A stretch of 64,000 nucleotides of DNA. Origin: Haloarchaeobius sp. HME9146 (lineage in GTDB: Archaea; Halobacteriota; Halobacteria; Halobacteriales; Natrialbaceae). Positions 7,841 through 16,712 of the stretch are shown piece after piece. Below the pieces are notes generated by a model. That model made no database searches and was not told where the DNA came from. It saw only the letters and a program-made list of their open reading frames with translations. The position numbers were made by a program, and so were the translations under genes. The stretch covers positions 3,224,001 to 3,288,000 of the forward strand of contig NZ_JAODVR010000001.1 of assembly GCF_025399835.1 (NCBI RefSeq), given 5' to 3'. Numbering within the stretch: position 1 is the stretch's first letter; each line of letters starts with the position of its first letter.

Positions 7841-9610
7841 ATGAACTCGCTGCCCTCCCGCTCCGCCATCGACGCCGAGTACCGCTGGGACCGTTCACTC
7901 GTGTTCGAGACCGACGAGGCGTGGGAAGCCGCGTTCGAGTCCCTCGAATCCCGTGTCGAGACCTTCGACCCGGTCGACGAATCGGTGGTCGAGGACGGGC
8001 AGGCGCTCCGAGACGCGCTCGAACGCCGCGAGGCTCTCCTCCGGGAACGGGGCCCGGTCTGGCTCTACCCGCAGCTCAAGTTGCTCGTGGACACCGACGA
8101 CGAGGCCGCCGAGCGCCGCCGCGAGCGCGCCCGGGGGCTTCGAGCCCGCATCGACGGCCTGTTCAGCGGGCTGGAGCCGGCCATCCAGCAGGCCGGGCGC
8201 GACCACGTCGAGCGCCTCCTCGCCGAGACACCCGAACTCGAGACGTACGAACACTTCCTCGACGACGCCCTCCGACGCGCTGCACACACGCTCTCCCCAG
8301 CCGAGGAGGACCTGCTCACCGACCTCGAGGACGCGCTCGACGCGCCCTCGCGGGTCCTCGAACGCATCGACTCGGCCGCGGTCGAGGCCCGGACGGTCGA
8401 GGTCGGCGACGAGACGCTGACCGTCACCGGTCAGTCGTTCGGGCGGCTGTTGAGCCACCAAGACCGCGAGGTTCGACGACAGGTCCACCACGCCTACCGC
8501 GACGCGCTCTCCGAGCACCGCATCGCAACGGCCCAGGCCTACGCCGAGCACCTCCGGTCGGCCGCCACCCGGGCCCGCGTCCGGGACTACGACTCGGCCA
8601 TCGACATGGCGACCGACGACCTCCCGACCGAGGTGCACGAAGCCCTCACCGACGCAGTCCTGGAGAACTACGACCCCTTCGCCCGCCGGCTAGAGTACAT
8701 CCGGGAGGACCTCGACGGCGACGACCTCCACAACTGGGACCGGGCCGCCCCACTGGCGACCGGCGACGGACCCGAGATTCCCTACGACGAGGGAGTCGAA
8801 CACGTCCTCGCGGCGGTCGAACCGCTCGGCAGCGACTACCAGGACAGACTCGCGGACCTGCTCGACCAGCGCCGGGTCGACGTGTACGAGACCCAGGAGA
8901 AACGCGGCATCGTCGCAGCCGCGTTCGGGAGTTACGAGGTCGGCTCGTTCGTCCACCTGAACTACGCCGACGACCTCTGGTCGCTGCTCTTCTTCGTCCA
9001 CGAACTCGGCCACGTGATGCACAAGGACCACTTCGACGCGGCACAGCCGACGACCTACCAGTCCTACCCGGACCACGTCGCCGAGATAGCGAGCTTCTGT
9101 CACGAGGCGCTGCTTGTCCGCCACCTGCTCGACACCTTCGAAGCGGAGGCCGACCGGCGGCACGTCCTCGACACGTTCACCCGGAAGCTCCCGATGCTCG
9201 CGGCAGCCCGCGGTATGGCGTTCGTCCGCCAGTTGTTCCGGGACATCGAATCGGGCGAGACGCTCACCGCGGACCACATCGACGCCCGGAACCTGGAGAC
9301 GATGCGGCGGTTCTACCCGGACGTGACCTTCGATGACGCCGACGCGACGCTCTGGATGAGCCAGAACCTCGACCGCGAGCCCTGTCACGCCTACTGGTAC
9401 CTGCTCGGGTCCGTCGGCGGGCTGGCGACGGCCAGTCGCCTGCTCGACGGCGACCTCGCCCCCGAGACGTACCGGGACTTCCTGCGGGCCGGGTCGAGCG
9501 AGTACGCCGTCACCCTGCTGGACCGGCTGGGCCTGTCGGTCCGGGACGGAAGCATGGTTGCGACGGGTATCGAACAGTACGACGAGTATCTGGACGCGCT
9601 GGCAGAATAG
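7841..9610 (+). CDS. M3 family oligoendopeptidase (PepF-like)
   Basis: This 589-residue protein is a cytosolic zinc oligopeptidase of family M3. The metal site is H387-E-L-G-H391 in FFVHELGHVMH, with the third ligand in HVAEIASFCHE (E415), at the 28-residue spacing expected of the family. A helical N-terminal lid region (residues 1-200) precedes it. The C-terminal part contains HAYWYLLGSVGG, resembling the family's substrate-binding HxxxY region. No signal peptide is present. The gene stands alone, 60 bp after the moeA pair, and is convergent with the HAD phosphatase. The likely role is recycling of short peptides. Confidence 0.93.
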   Translation: MNSLPSRSAIDAEYRWDRSLVFETDEAWEAAFESLESRVETFDPVDESVVEDGQALRDALERREALLRERGPVWLYPQLKLLVDTDDEAAERRRERARGLRARIDGLFSGLEPAIQQAGRDHVERLLAETPELETYEHFLDDALRRAAHTLSPAEEDLLTDLEDALDAPSRVLERIDSAAVEARTVEVGDETLTVTGQSFGRLLSHQDREVRRQVHHAYRDALSEHRIATAQAYAEHLRSAATRARVRDYDSAIDMATDDLPTEVHEALTDAVLENYDPFARRLEYIREDLDGDDLHNWDRAAPLATGDGPEIPYDEGVEHVLAAVEPLGSDYQDRLADLLDQRRVDVYETQEKRGIVAAAFGSYEVGSFVHLNYADDLWSLLFFVHELGHVMHKDHFDAAQPTTYQSYPDHVAEIASFCHEALLVRHLLDTFEAEADRRHVLDTFTRKLPMLAAARGMAFVRQLFRDIESGETLTADHIDARNLETMRRFYPDVTFDDADATLWMSQNLDREPCHAYWYLLGSVGGLATASRLLDGDLAPETYRDFLRAGSSEYAVTLLDRLGLSVRDGSMVATGIEQYDEYLDALAE

Positions 9611-9631
9611 CGGAGAGAACCGACCGAACAC

Positions 9632-10324
9632 TCAGTCGCTTGCCGTCTCGGAATCGACCTGTCGCCACAGTTCTTCGAAGTTCGTCACCCGGTAGTCGCC
9701 CATGACGCAGTGGCCGCGCTTCTCGTGGCCGTGGCGCTCGACGTGGATGGCGTCGAGGCCGGCGTTCCAGGCCGCGCCCACGTCACAGCTGCCGTCGCCG
9801 GCGAGGACGCCGTCGGCCACGGACCCGAAGCCGCCGTCGGAGGCGACCCGCCGGTAGTCGACGTCCATCTCCGAGAGGGCGCGGTACACCGGGTCCGGGT
9901 CCGGTTTCCAGCCCGTGTCGTCGGTACAGCAGACGATGGTGTCGAACCAGTCGCGGATGTCGAGGTGGTCGATGACGGGGTCGGTGAGGAACTGCTGGCA
10001 GTGCGTCACGAGGCCGACGGGGGCGTCGAGTTCCCCGACGAACTCAGCGTCCGGGTGCAGGAACGTCCGTTCGGCCCGCACGTCGGGGTTCTCGATGGAG
10101 TGGAAGGCGGGCCAGAACTCGGCGGGGTCGATGCCCCATTCGCGGAGCTGGTCGTCGCGCTTGCCCGTGAGGCCGTTCCAGATGATGTGTGCCTCGCGGT
10201 CTGTGAACTCCCGGCCGAGGATCGCGCCGACGTCGTCGAACACCTCGCGAGTGTAGGACCAGTCGACGTCGATAAGCGTACCGTCGAGGTCGAACAGCCA
10301 GAAGTCGTAGTCCGCAGGTCGCAT
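9632..10324 (-). CDS. HAD superfamily hydrolase, phosphoglycolate-phosphatase-like
   Basis: This 230-residue HAD hydrolase has motif I WLFDLDGTLID, with the nucleophile D12 and acid/base D14. Motif II is the Thr in GLVTHCQQFL, motif III the Lys in GWKPDPDP, and motif IV LAGDGSCDVGAA. A helical C1 cap lies between residues 20 and 90. This is the architecture of phosphoglycolate phosphatase and related small-molecule phosphatases. The substrate cannot be fixed from sequence. It is divergent from the M48 protease gene, with 93 bp between the start codons. Confidence 0.9.
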   Translation of the reverse strand: MRPADYDFWLFDLDGTLIDVDWSYTREVFDDVGAILGREFTDREAHIIWNGLTGKRDDQLREWGIDPAEFWPAFHSIENPDVRAERTFLHPDAEFVGELDAPVGLVTHCQQFLTDPVIDHLDIRDWFDTIVCCTDDTGWKPDPDPVYRALSEMDVDYRRVASDGGFGSVADGVLAGDGSCDVGAAWNAGLDAIHVERHGHEKRGHCVMGDYRVTNFEELWRQVDSETASD

Positions 10325-10417
10325 AAGGAACAGAACGTAGGCAATATTCGGCTAAATGCTTTCCGGCTTTCGTGATACGACAGAAGAACTATCGGGCAAG
10401 ACGGACTGCGATGTGAC

Positions 10418-11425
10418 ATGTCCCGCTCGGTGGCCCTCTCCCTCCGCATGGTCGTCGCCCTGTTCGGGTTGCTCGTCGTCACACTCACACTCGGTGGTGT
10501 CCTCTTCGTGGTCTTCACGGGTGCTTCGCTGTTCGTGGTCGGACTCGGCGGCGGTGGCGAGGGCGGCGTCGTGCTCTCGCTCGCTGCAGGGGCCCTCGGC
10601 ACCCTCGTCGTCATGGGCTGGTCGGTACGGCGGGAACTCGGCGATTCTCCCCTCCAGGGTCTCGGTCGCGGGCGACGCGACGCACCGGCCGAACTGACAC
10701 GACTCGTCACCACGACCAGCCAGCAACTCGACATCCCGGCACCCACCATCCGATTAGTCGAGAGCGAGACGCCACTGGCGATGGTCACAGGGCTTCGCCG
10801 GCGAGACGCGACACTGGTCCTCTCCACCGGCGTCACCGAGACGCTCGACCCCGATGAGCTGGCCGCCGTGGTCGCCCACGAACTCGCCCACGTGGCGAAC
10901 CGTGACGTGACGCTCACCAGCCTCTGTGCCATCCCTGTGTTCGTCGCGGACGACCTGTTCCAGTGGGGCCTCGGCACGCTCGGGAGCGACGATATCGCCA
11001 GGAAGGATGGGAACCTGGTCGGACTGCTCGCCGCCGGCGCGTCGGTGGCGGTCGGCGGCTGCTTCCTCGTGGTCGGTCGCGGCCTCCTGTTGCTGTTCTC
11101 GCGCCAGCGCGAACTCGCCGCCGACCGGACCGCCGTCGAGGTGACCGGCCAGCCGGGTGCGCTCGCGAGCGCGCTGGCTAGCCTCGACGAGCGGTTCGAC
11201 GCGGCACCGACCCTCGACCCGCGAGCCACCGACAGGGTCGAGGCGTTCTCCATCGTCCCGCCGCCGCCCGAGGACCCGACGCCCGACGTGCTGCTCGGGC
11301 CCGAGGGCACGCGGCTACCCTACGGCTGGACGTTCGAGCGCCTGCGCATCCAGTTCACGAACAGACTCCCGGGAACCCATCCGCGGACGGAATCCCGCAT
11401 CGAGCGCCTTCGACAGCGCGCCTGA
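10418..11425 (+). CDS. M48 family membrane zinc metalloprotease (HtpX-like)
   Basis: This 335-residue membrane protease has two N-terminal transmembrane helices (about residues 8-30 and 38-66) and a zinc site H154-E-L-A-H158 in VVAHELAHVANRD. The third ligand is E232 in QRELAADRTAVE, the normal M48 pattern. Another hydrophobic stretch (about 207-225) lies between the metal motifs. HtpX-like enzymes degrade misfolded membrane proteins, usually on the cytoplasmic face. No stress-type regulatory site is obvious upstream. The gene is convergent with the LWR-salt gene, 6 bp away. Confidence 0.9.
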   Translation: MSRSVALSLRMVVALFGLLVVTLTLGGVLFVVFTGASLFVVGLGGGGEGGVVLSLAAGALGTLVVMGWSVRRELGDSPLQGLGRGRRDAPAELTRLVTTTSQQLDIPAPTIRLVESETPLAMVTGLRRRDATLVLSTGVTETLDPDELAAVVAHELAHVANRDVTLTSLCAIPVFVADDLFQWGLGTLGSDDIARKDGNLVGLLAAGASVAVGGCFLVVGRGLLLLFSRQRELAADRTAVEVTGQPGALASALASLDERFDAAPTLDPRATDRVEAFSIVPPPPEDPTPDVLLGPEGTRLPYGWTFERLRIQFTNRLPGTHPRTESRIERLRQRA

Positions 11426-11431
11426 CCCGAC

Positions 11432-11803
11432 TCAGTCCTCGACCTGTATCGAGCTCCCGAGGTACTTGTTCAGCACCTCGTGGACCGAATCCGCCCGGAA
11501 CAGGTCGAGATTCTCACCGATAGCCTCCTTGAGCGCCGAGAAGTACTCGTCGTCGGTCCGAAGCCCCCGGAACTCGACGAAGAGCACGGTCACGCCCAGT
11601 TCGTCCTCGGCCAGTTCGCGGACGTAGGCGGGGTCGTTCAACTCGCCGCGCCAGAGGTTGTCCCGGAAGAAGAGCCAGCCGTCGGTCCCGGGCTCGTCAG
11701 CCTCCCGCAGCAGAGTGGTCTCGAACTCGTTCGGGGTCACCGAGACGTCGGCGCTGGTCGGGTCGAGTCGGAACCGGACAGCAACGACGTACTCGGCGTG
11801 CAT
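11432..11803 (-). CDS. LWR-salt family protein
   Basis: This 123-residue soluble protein matches the haloarchaeal LWR-salt family, named for an LWR motif, seen here as FRDNLWRGELND. It starts MHAEYVVAVRFRLDP and is rich in Asp and Glu, with an alternating strand-helix pattern. No catalytic residues or metal site stand out. It lies 13 bp downstream of the pterin-4a-carbinolamine dehydratase gene on the same strand, a pairing that may mean a shared transcript. Function is not known to me. Confidence 0.75.
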   Translation of the reverse strand: MHAEYVVAVRFRLDPTSADVSVTPNEFETTLLREADEPGTDGWLFFRDNLWRGELNDPAYVRELAEDELGVTVLFVEFRGLRTDDEYFSALKEAIGENLDLFRADSVHEVLNKYLGSSIQVED

Positions 11804-11816
11804 CGTCGGCTCCCTC

Positions 11817-12092
11817 TCAGACTTCCCTGTTCAGGAACTGCGCCATCTCGATGTCCTTCTCGGTTATGCCGCCCTCCTCGTGGCTGGTGAAGCGGACCTC
11901 GACCTCCTTGTACCGGATTATCATCGTCGGGTGGTGGAACTGGGCTTCGGCGATCTCACCCGTCAGTTGCGCGAAATTGACGCCTTTCATGTAGTCGTCG
12001 AACTCGAAGGTCCGGACGATCTCGTCACCGTCGAGCGACCACCCCTCGGGGAGTTGCTCCTGGATTTCGTCGGTTGACAGCACGTCGGCCAT
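11817..12092 (-). CDS. 4a-hydroxytetrahydrobiopterin dehydratase (PCD/DCoH family)
   Basis: This is a 91-residue pterin-4a-carbinolamine dehydratase. The active-site region is AQFHHPTMIIRYKEVEVRF followed by TSHEEGGITEKD, the classic HHP plus TH..GG.T..D pattern with the second histidine as SHEEGG. The N-terminus LSTDEIQEQLPEGWSLDGDEI is typical of the family. In animals the enzyme recycles tetrahydrobiopterin for aromatic amino acid hydroxylases. In archaea it is often found without such a hydroxylase and may act in pterin handling generally. It is probably co-transcribed with the downstream LWR-salt gene. Confidence 0.92.
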   Translation of the reverse strand: MADVLSTDEIQEQLPEGWSLDGDEIVRTFEFDDYMKGVNFAQLTGEIAEAQFHHPTMIIRYKEVEVRFTSHEEGGITEKDIEMAQFLNREV

Positions 12093-12158
12093 GGCGGAAA
12101 CATCGATGCCGGTTCAAATAATCGTTGGGGCATAGACACTGCACCGTCCGGGGGAAAC

Positions 12159-13034
12159 GTGATACGGCCCGCCGTCGAATCGCCGGCCGTGCCCCCGACC
12201 TCCAGGAGAGCGGTCCTCGCAGCCCTCGGCCTCGGCGCGCTCGGCTCCCTCGGGCTCGCGTCCGCCCCCGAGTTCGCGTCCGCCACACACGAGACGTCTC
12301 GCCCGACCGCCCGCCTCGCGGTGCAGGTCCATCCCGACAGCCGGTTCGGCTGGTCGACACGGACGAGACAGATCGCCCAGGCCGTCGCGAACGGCGTCGA
12401 ACAGGTCGCGTACCGCCTCGAACACGGTCACGACGTGGCCGTCGACGTGTCGGTCACCCGTGGCGCGCCGATTCCCGAGTCACGGGTCGGGATGGGGACG
12501 TACCAGCAGCTGTTCGCCGACGTGGAGTCCTGGCTGCGTGCCGAGGACGCCTACGACCCGACCGCCTGCCACCTGTTCCTCCCGAACGAGCCGTACAACC
12601 AGGCGCTCGGCTACGGCGGCGCGAACGGCGTCGTGGGTGACGGGGGTGCCGTCGCGTTCGCCAACGTCGGCGCGACCGCCATCTGGGACGGGCGCGCCGT
12701 CTCGGAGAACATCGCGGTCCACGAGTGGCTCCACACCGTGTTGACCGGTGACGCCGCCGAGACGCAGGTCGACTCCCGGTGCGAACACGACCTCGGCGCG
12801 GTCGTGATGCGCGAACTCGGGACCGTCCTCGTCACGCCCATGGCGACCGCGTACGCCGACGACACGGTGTTCGGCGGGGAGACCCGCTGGCACGGCTCGG
12901 GCTGTTACAACCACGAGGCGTTCTCCCGGCACGACGGGCTCGAACTGCGCCCGCGGCGCTGGGAGCACACCTGGCAGTTGAGCGAGGCGACGCTTCGGGC
13001 AGCATCACACTACGTCACGGAGACCCTCGTCTGA
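12159..13034 (+). CDS. Exported HExxH protein with twin-arginine signal, putative metalloprotease
   Basis: This 291-residue protein begins at a GTG. An alternative GTG at 12189 would give the cleaner Tat signal MPPTSRRAVLAALGLGAL. The signal peptide has the twin-arginine SRRAVLA and a hydrophobic core, and cleavage is likely near SAPEFASA. The mature part contains H188-E-W-L-H192 (AVHEWLHTVL), a zincin-type motif, and two cysteine-containing segments (SRCEHDLG and GSGCYNHEAFSRHDG). A third zinc ligand is not certain; the His in CEHDL or the later CYNHE are candidates. It looks like a secreted, folded-before-export metalloprotein of a haloarchaeal family I cannot name. The next gene is another exported protein. 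Confidence 0.72.
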   Translation: MIRPAVESPAVPPTSRRAVLAALGLGALGSLGLASAPEFASATHETSRPTARLAVQVHPDSRFGWSTRTRQIAQAVANGVEQVAYRLEHGHDVAVDVSVTRGAPIPESRVGMGTYQQLFADVESWLRAEDAYDPTACHLFLPNEPYNQALGYGGANGVVGDGGAVAFANVGATAIWDGRAVSENIAVHEWLHTVLTGDAAETQVDSRCEHDLGAVVMRELGTVLVTPMATAYADDTVFGGETRWHGSGCYNHEAFSRHDGLELRPRRWEHTWQLSEATLRAASHYVTETLV

Positions 13035-13075
13035 GCGACCGGCCACCTTTCCTGCTGGCGGCCCTACCCAATCAC

Positions 13076-14590
13076 ATGACAGGGAGACCGATAGCCGGTG
13101 GCCGGCGTCGCACCCGTCGCCATTTCCTCGCCAGCGCTGCGGCGGCGGGCGGGGTCGCACTCGGCGCGGGCTGCGTGACTGGGAGCCTCGGCAACGCCGA
13201 CGACACCGGCCTCGCGGCCGGCCCGACCATCGCGCTCGAATCGGTCGCCGAGGGGTTCACCGCGCCACTCGGTGTCGAGTTCGCCCCCGGGGACGACCGA
13301 CCCTACGTCGTCGACCAGACCGGCACCGTCGACGTGGTCGAAGACGGGGAGCGCAGCCGCTTCCTCGACGTGCGCGACCGGATGGTCTCGCTCGGTGGCT
13401 ACGAGGAGCGCGGGCTGCTCGGGCTGGCGTTCCATCCCGAGTACGAGGAAAACGGCCGGTTCTTCGCCCGCTACAGCGCCCCGCGGCGGTCCGGTACCCC
13501 CTCGAACTACTCCCACACGTTCGTGCTCGCGGAGTTCACCGCCGACGGCGATTCGGCCGACCCGGAGAGCGAGCGAACCGTCCTCGAGATTCCGCAGCCA
13601 CAGTCGAACCACAACGCCGGTGCCATCGTCTTCGGTCCCGATGGATACCTCTACGTCGCAACCGGCGACGGCGGCGGCGGTGGCGACCGCGGGACGGGCC
13701 ACGTCGCGGACTGGTACGACGCGGTCTCGGGCGGCAACGGCCAGGATGTGACCGAGAACCTGCTCGGGAGCATCCTCCGAATCGACGTGGACGGGACCGA
13801 CGGCAGCGAGCCCTACGCCATCCCCGACGACAACCCCCTCGTCGGCCGCGAGGGCCTCGACGAACACTACGCCTGGGGCTTCCGGAACCCGTGGCGGATG
13901 TCCTTCGCGGGCGAGGACCTGCTGGTCGCCGACGTGGGCCAGAACCGCTACGAGGAGGTCAGTGTGGTCCGCGCGGGCGGCAACTACGGCTGGAACGTCC
14001 GCGAGGGTGCACACTGCTACTCGGCCGACTCCTGCCCGACCGAGACGCCCGACGGCGACCCACTGGTCGACCCGGTCGTCGAGTACCCCCACGAGCGCGA
14101 CGGCGAAACCCTCGGCATCGCGGTCGTCGGTGGCTACCTGTACCGGGGTGACGCGGTTCCCGAACTCGCGGACCGGTACCTCTTCGGCGACTGGCGGGGC
14201 GGTTCAGGCGGCAGACTGTACGTCGCGGACCCGACCGACGATGGCCAGTGGCCGATGGCCAGCGTACAGGTCGCGGGCCAGGGGACGGTCCTCGAGTCGC
14301 TCTTGCTCTCCTTCGGCGAGGACCACGACGGCGAACTGTACGTCGGCACGACCCGGAGCGCGCGGCTCTCGGGGAACTCTGGCGTGGTCTCGCGGGTGAC
14401 GGCCGCAGGAAGTGCGGGTGGCGGGGACACCGAACCGGACAGCACGGAGCCGGCTCCTGATGGTGATGGTGATGGGACTGCAGACGGGACGGACGACTCG
14501 AGCGGGACGCCCGGATTCGGCCCGCTGGCGGCGCTGGCGGGGCTTGGAATCGGCGGATACGCGGCTCGAGAACTCAGTCGTCGTCGCTGA
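13076..14590 (+). CDS. PQQ-dependent sugar dehydrogenase-like lipoprotein with PGF-CTERM-like tail
   Basis: This 504-residue protein is a six-bladed soluble-glucose-dehydrogenase/sorbosone-dehydrogenase type propeller. Typical elements are GLLGLAFHPEYEENGRFF, NHNAGAIVFGPDGYLYVATGDGGG, GSILRIDVDG, WGFRNPWRMSF and DVGQNRYEEV. The N-terminus RRTRRHFLASAAAAGG with GAGC is a Tat signal ending in a lipobox, so the cysteine is probably lipidated. The C-terminus is a Ser/Thr/Asp-rich linker, then PGFGPLAALAGL, a short hydrophobic run and RRR, closely resembling a PGF-CTERM archaeosortase signal. It oxidises an aldose or polyol at the cell surface if PQQ is available; the substrate is unknown. Its stop overlaps the end of convergent hemA by 17 bp. 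Confidence 0.88.
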   Translation: MTGRPIAGGRRRTRRHFLASAAAAGGVALGAGCVTGSLGNADDTGLAAGPTIALESVAEGFTAPLGVEFAPGDDRPYVVDQTGTVDVVEDGERSRFLDVRDRMVSLGGYEERGLLGLAFHPEYEENGRFFARYSAPRRSGTPSNYSHTFVLAEFTADGDSADPESERTVLEIPQPQSNHNAGAIVFGPDGYLYVATGDGGGGGDRGTGHVADWYDAVSGGNGQDVTENLLGSILRIDVDGTDGSEPYAIPDDNPLVGREGLDEHYAWGFRNPWRMSFAGEDLLVADVGQNRYEEVSVVRAGGNYGWNVREGAHCYSADSCPTETPDGDPLVDPVVEYPHERDGETLGIAVVGGYLYRGDAVPELADRYLFGDWRGGSGGRLYVADPTDDGQWPMASVQVAGQGTVLESLLLSFGEDHDGELYVGTTRSARLSGNSGVVSRVTAAGSAGGGDTEPDSTEPAPDGDGDGTADGTDDSSGTPGFGPLAALAGLGIGGYAARELSRRR

Positions 14591-15929
14591 GCGCGCCGAC
14601 CGGAGCGTCCGATGGGAGTTCCTCCGCGACGCCCTCGGGAATCTCGTCGGGCATCTCACCCATCTTCGCGAACTTCGCGATCGGCGGTGCGTCGGCCCCG
14701 AAATCGGGGTCGAACAGCTGGAGTGCGGTGTTGATGGTCGTCCAGTCGTCCTCGGCGGCGGCCTCGCGCAGGCTCTTGGTCGGGGCGGAGAGCAACTGGC
14801 CGACGAGCGAGTCCGCCATCGATTCGAGCACCTCGCGCTCCTCCTCGTCGAGGTCGAGCTTCGACAGCGCCGTCTCGACCTCGCGCTGTTTCATGCGGTC
14901 GGCGGACTCGTACATCGCGGCGATGACCTCGTCGGCGCGTTTTCGCTTGTACTGGTCGAGCAGCAGGTCGAACTCCTCGTCGATGAGCGCCTCGACGGCC
15001 TCGGCGGCCTCGCGGCGCTGTTCGCGCGTCTCCTCGGTGACGTCCTCCAGCGTGTCGAGGTCGTACACTGTCACGTGGTCGAGGTCGCGGGCCTCTGTCG
15101 CCACGTCCCGGGGTTGCGCGAGGTCGACCACGACGTGGTCGTTCCCGTCGTCGAGGTCGGCTGCGGTGAGAACCGGGTCGTCGCTCCCGGTCGCCGTGAC
15201 GACCACGTCTGCACGGTCGACGACGGTCGTGAGCGCGGCCAGCGTGACCGCCTCGGTGTCGATGTCAACCTGCTCGGCGAGGTGTTCGGCGTGTGGGAGC
15301 GTGCGGTTCGCGACCACGAGGTCGGTGACGCCGCGGTCCGCGAGGGCGCGGGCGGCCAGCGTGGCCATCTCGCCTGCGCCGACGACCAGTGCGGTCGCGC
15401 CGTCGAGGTCTCGCTTCGTGGCGACGAGTTCGGCGGCGGCCGAGCCCAGCGAGACGACGCCCTCGTTGATGTCGGTCTCGGTGCGGACGCGCTCGCCCAC
15501 GTGGATGGCCTTCAGCACCGCGTCGTCGAGCATCTGGCCGATGCCGTCCTCGGCGCGCGAATCCTCGTAGGCGGTCCGGACCTGCCCGAGGATCTGGTCC
15601 TCGCCCAGGACGAGCGAGTCCAGGCCGGCAGCGACCCGGAGCAGGTGGCGCAGGCTCTCCTCGTGGCCCATGTACTCGACCACGTCGTCCGGCACGTCGT
15701 TCGCGTAGTCGGTGACGACGGCCCGCCCGGTGACGGGGTCGTCGGTGACGACGTACGCCTCGGCACGGTTGCACGTCTGGAGGCAGTACGCCTCTCTGAC
15801 ACCGTCACGGGCGCGGAGCGTGGCGACCACGGCTCGCTGTGACTCGCCGCTTGCGGCCGCGATGTCGTCGACGCTGGCCGTTGAGTGCGAGACACGTACG
15901 CCGGTGATGACGCCTGTTCCTGCGTTCAT
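14574..15929 (-). CDS. hemA: Glutamyl-tRNA reductase
   Basis: This 451-residue protein reduces glutamyl-tRNA(Glu) to glutamate-1-semialdehyde with NADPH, the committed step of C5-pathway tetrapyrrole synthesis. The catalytic cysteine is C53 in CLQTCNRAEAY. The region GLDSLVLGEDQILGQV is the substrate-binding signature, ALVVGAGEMATLAARAL is the NADPH Rossmann fold, and VVANRTLPHAEHLA follows as expected. The C-terminal dimerisation helices are present, with a haloarchaeal acidic tail. Its start ATG overlaps the stop of sirC by 4 bp, so the two are coupled. The 3' end overlaps the convergent sugar dehydrogenase gene by 17 bp. Confidence 0.96.
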   Translation of the reverse strand: MNAGTGVITGVRVSHSTASVDDIAAASGESQRAVVATLRARDGVREAYCLQTCNRAEAYVVTDDPVTGRAVVTDYANDVPDDVVEYMGHEESLRHLLRVAAGLDSLVLGEDQILGQVRTAYEDSRAEDGIGQMLDDAVLKAIHVGERVRTETDINEGVVSLGSAAAELVATKRDLDGATALVVGAGEMATLAARALADRGVTDLVVANRTLPHAEHLAEQVDIDTEAVTLAALTTVVDRADVVVTATGSDDPVLTAADLDDGNDHVVVDLAQPRDVATEARDLDHVTVYDLDTLEDVTEETREQRREAAEAVEALIDEEFDLLLDQYKRKRADEVIAAMYESADRMKQREVETALSKLDLDEEEREVLESMADSLVGQLLSAPTKSLREAAAEDDWTTINTALQLFDPDFGADAPPIAKFAKMGEMPDEIPEGVAEELPSDAPVGALSDDD

Positions 15930-16573
15930 TTCTCGGTGAGTGCGCGGTCCCGAAGGACCTCACGCGCTATCTGACGGGGCTTGGTGTTACCAGTACGTAA
16001 AACTGTCCAAACGTCATCCTGTCTGACGACGTCCCGCACGATGGCCCGGCGTTCGGCCGGGTCCACGCCCCGTGACTGAAGTTCGTCGCGCAGGTAGCCA
16101 GTCAACTCGGCCATGGCACCTGCGCCGGCCAGTTCGTCCTCGAGTCGCTCACGGAGGTACTTCGAGAGGGCGGGCGACGCGCCACCGGTCGAGATGGAGA
16201 CGACGACCGGGTCGTCACGCACCGTCGCCGGAACGACGACGCTCCCGCGCTCCCTGCTCCCGTGAATATCGGTCCGGTTGACGAGCACGTCTCGTGCCCT
16301 GGCTTCGTGCTCGATAGCGGCGTTCAACTCCCCGTCGTCGGTCGCCGCGACCACGAGCATCGGGTCCAGCCGGTCCAGCCAGTCGGGCACGTCCTCGGGG
16401 TCGAGGGTGGCTTCGACCAGCTCGGCACCGCCGAAGTCGGCGTCGGCGAAGTCGGGACTGACGACGACGACGCGCGCCTCGCGGGCGAACCGGCGGGCCT
16501 TGCGGGCCCCGACCCGGCCGCCACCGACGACGAGGACCGTCTCACCCTCGAAATCGTGGAGTAGCGGTATCAT
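15926..16573 (-). CDS. sirC: Precorrin-2 dehydrogenase / sirohydrochlorin ferrochelatase-type protein
   Basis: This 215-residue protein has the CysG-N/Met8/SirC fold. It begins with a Rossmann motif, TVLVVGGGRVGARKARRF, followed by LVVAATDDGELNAAI and the segment VNRTDIHGSRERGSVVVPA. The STGGASPALSKYLRERLE region is the dimerisation and catalytic part. It oxidises precorrin-2 to sirohydrochlorin with NAD; Met8-type members also insert iron. The start at 16573 (MIPLLHDF) follows the family; 20 further residues upstream in frame are unlikely to be translated. It sits between ahbAB and hemA in one minus-strand unit, so it feeds siroheme to the downstream decarboxylase. Confidence 0.93.
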   Translation of the reverse strand: MIPLLHDFEGETVLVVGGGRVGARKARRFAREARVVVVSPDFADADFGGAELVEATLDPEDVPDWLDRLDPMLVVAATDDGELNAAIEHEARARDVLVNRTDIHGSRERGSVVVPATVRDDPVVVSISTGGASPALSKYLRERLEDELAGAGAMAELTGYLRDELQSRGVDPAERRAIVRDVVRQDDVWTVLRTGNTKPRQIAREVLRDRALTEK

Positions 16574-16712
16574 GTGTCCCTCCGTTGGTGGTCGAACGAC
16601 ACTGTCTCGTGCTGTGGATTGGACGAGATGCATAAAAGGGTAGCGTCCACTCTCACCGCGCTGGAACGGTCCCCGACACGTTCGGGGGGCTGGCTGTCGA
16701 CGCCGGCGGCGG

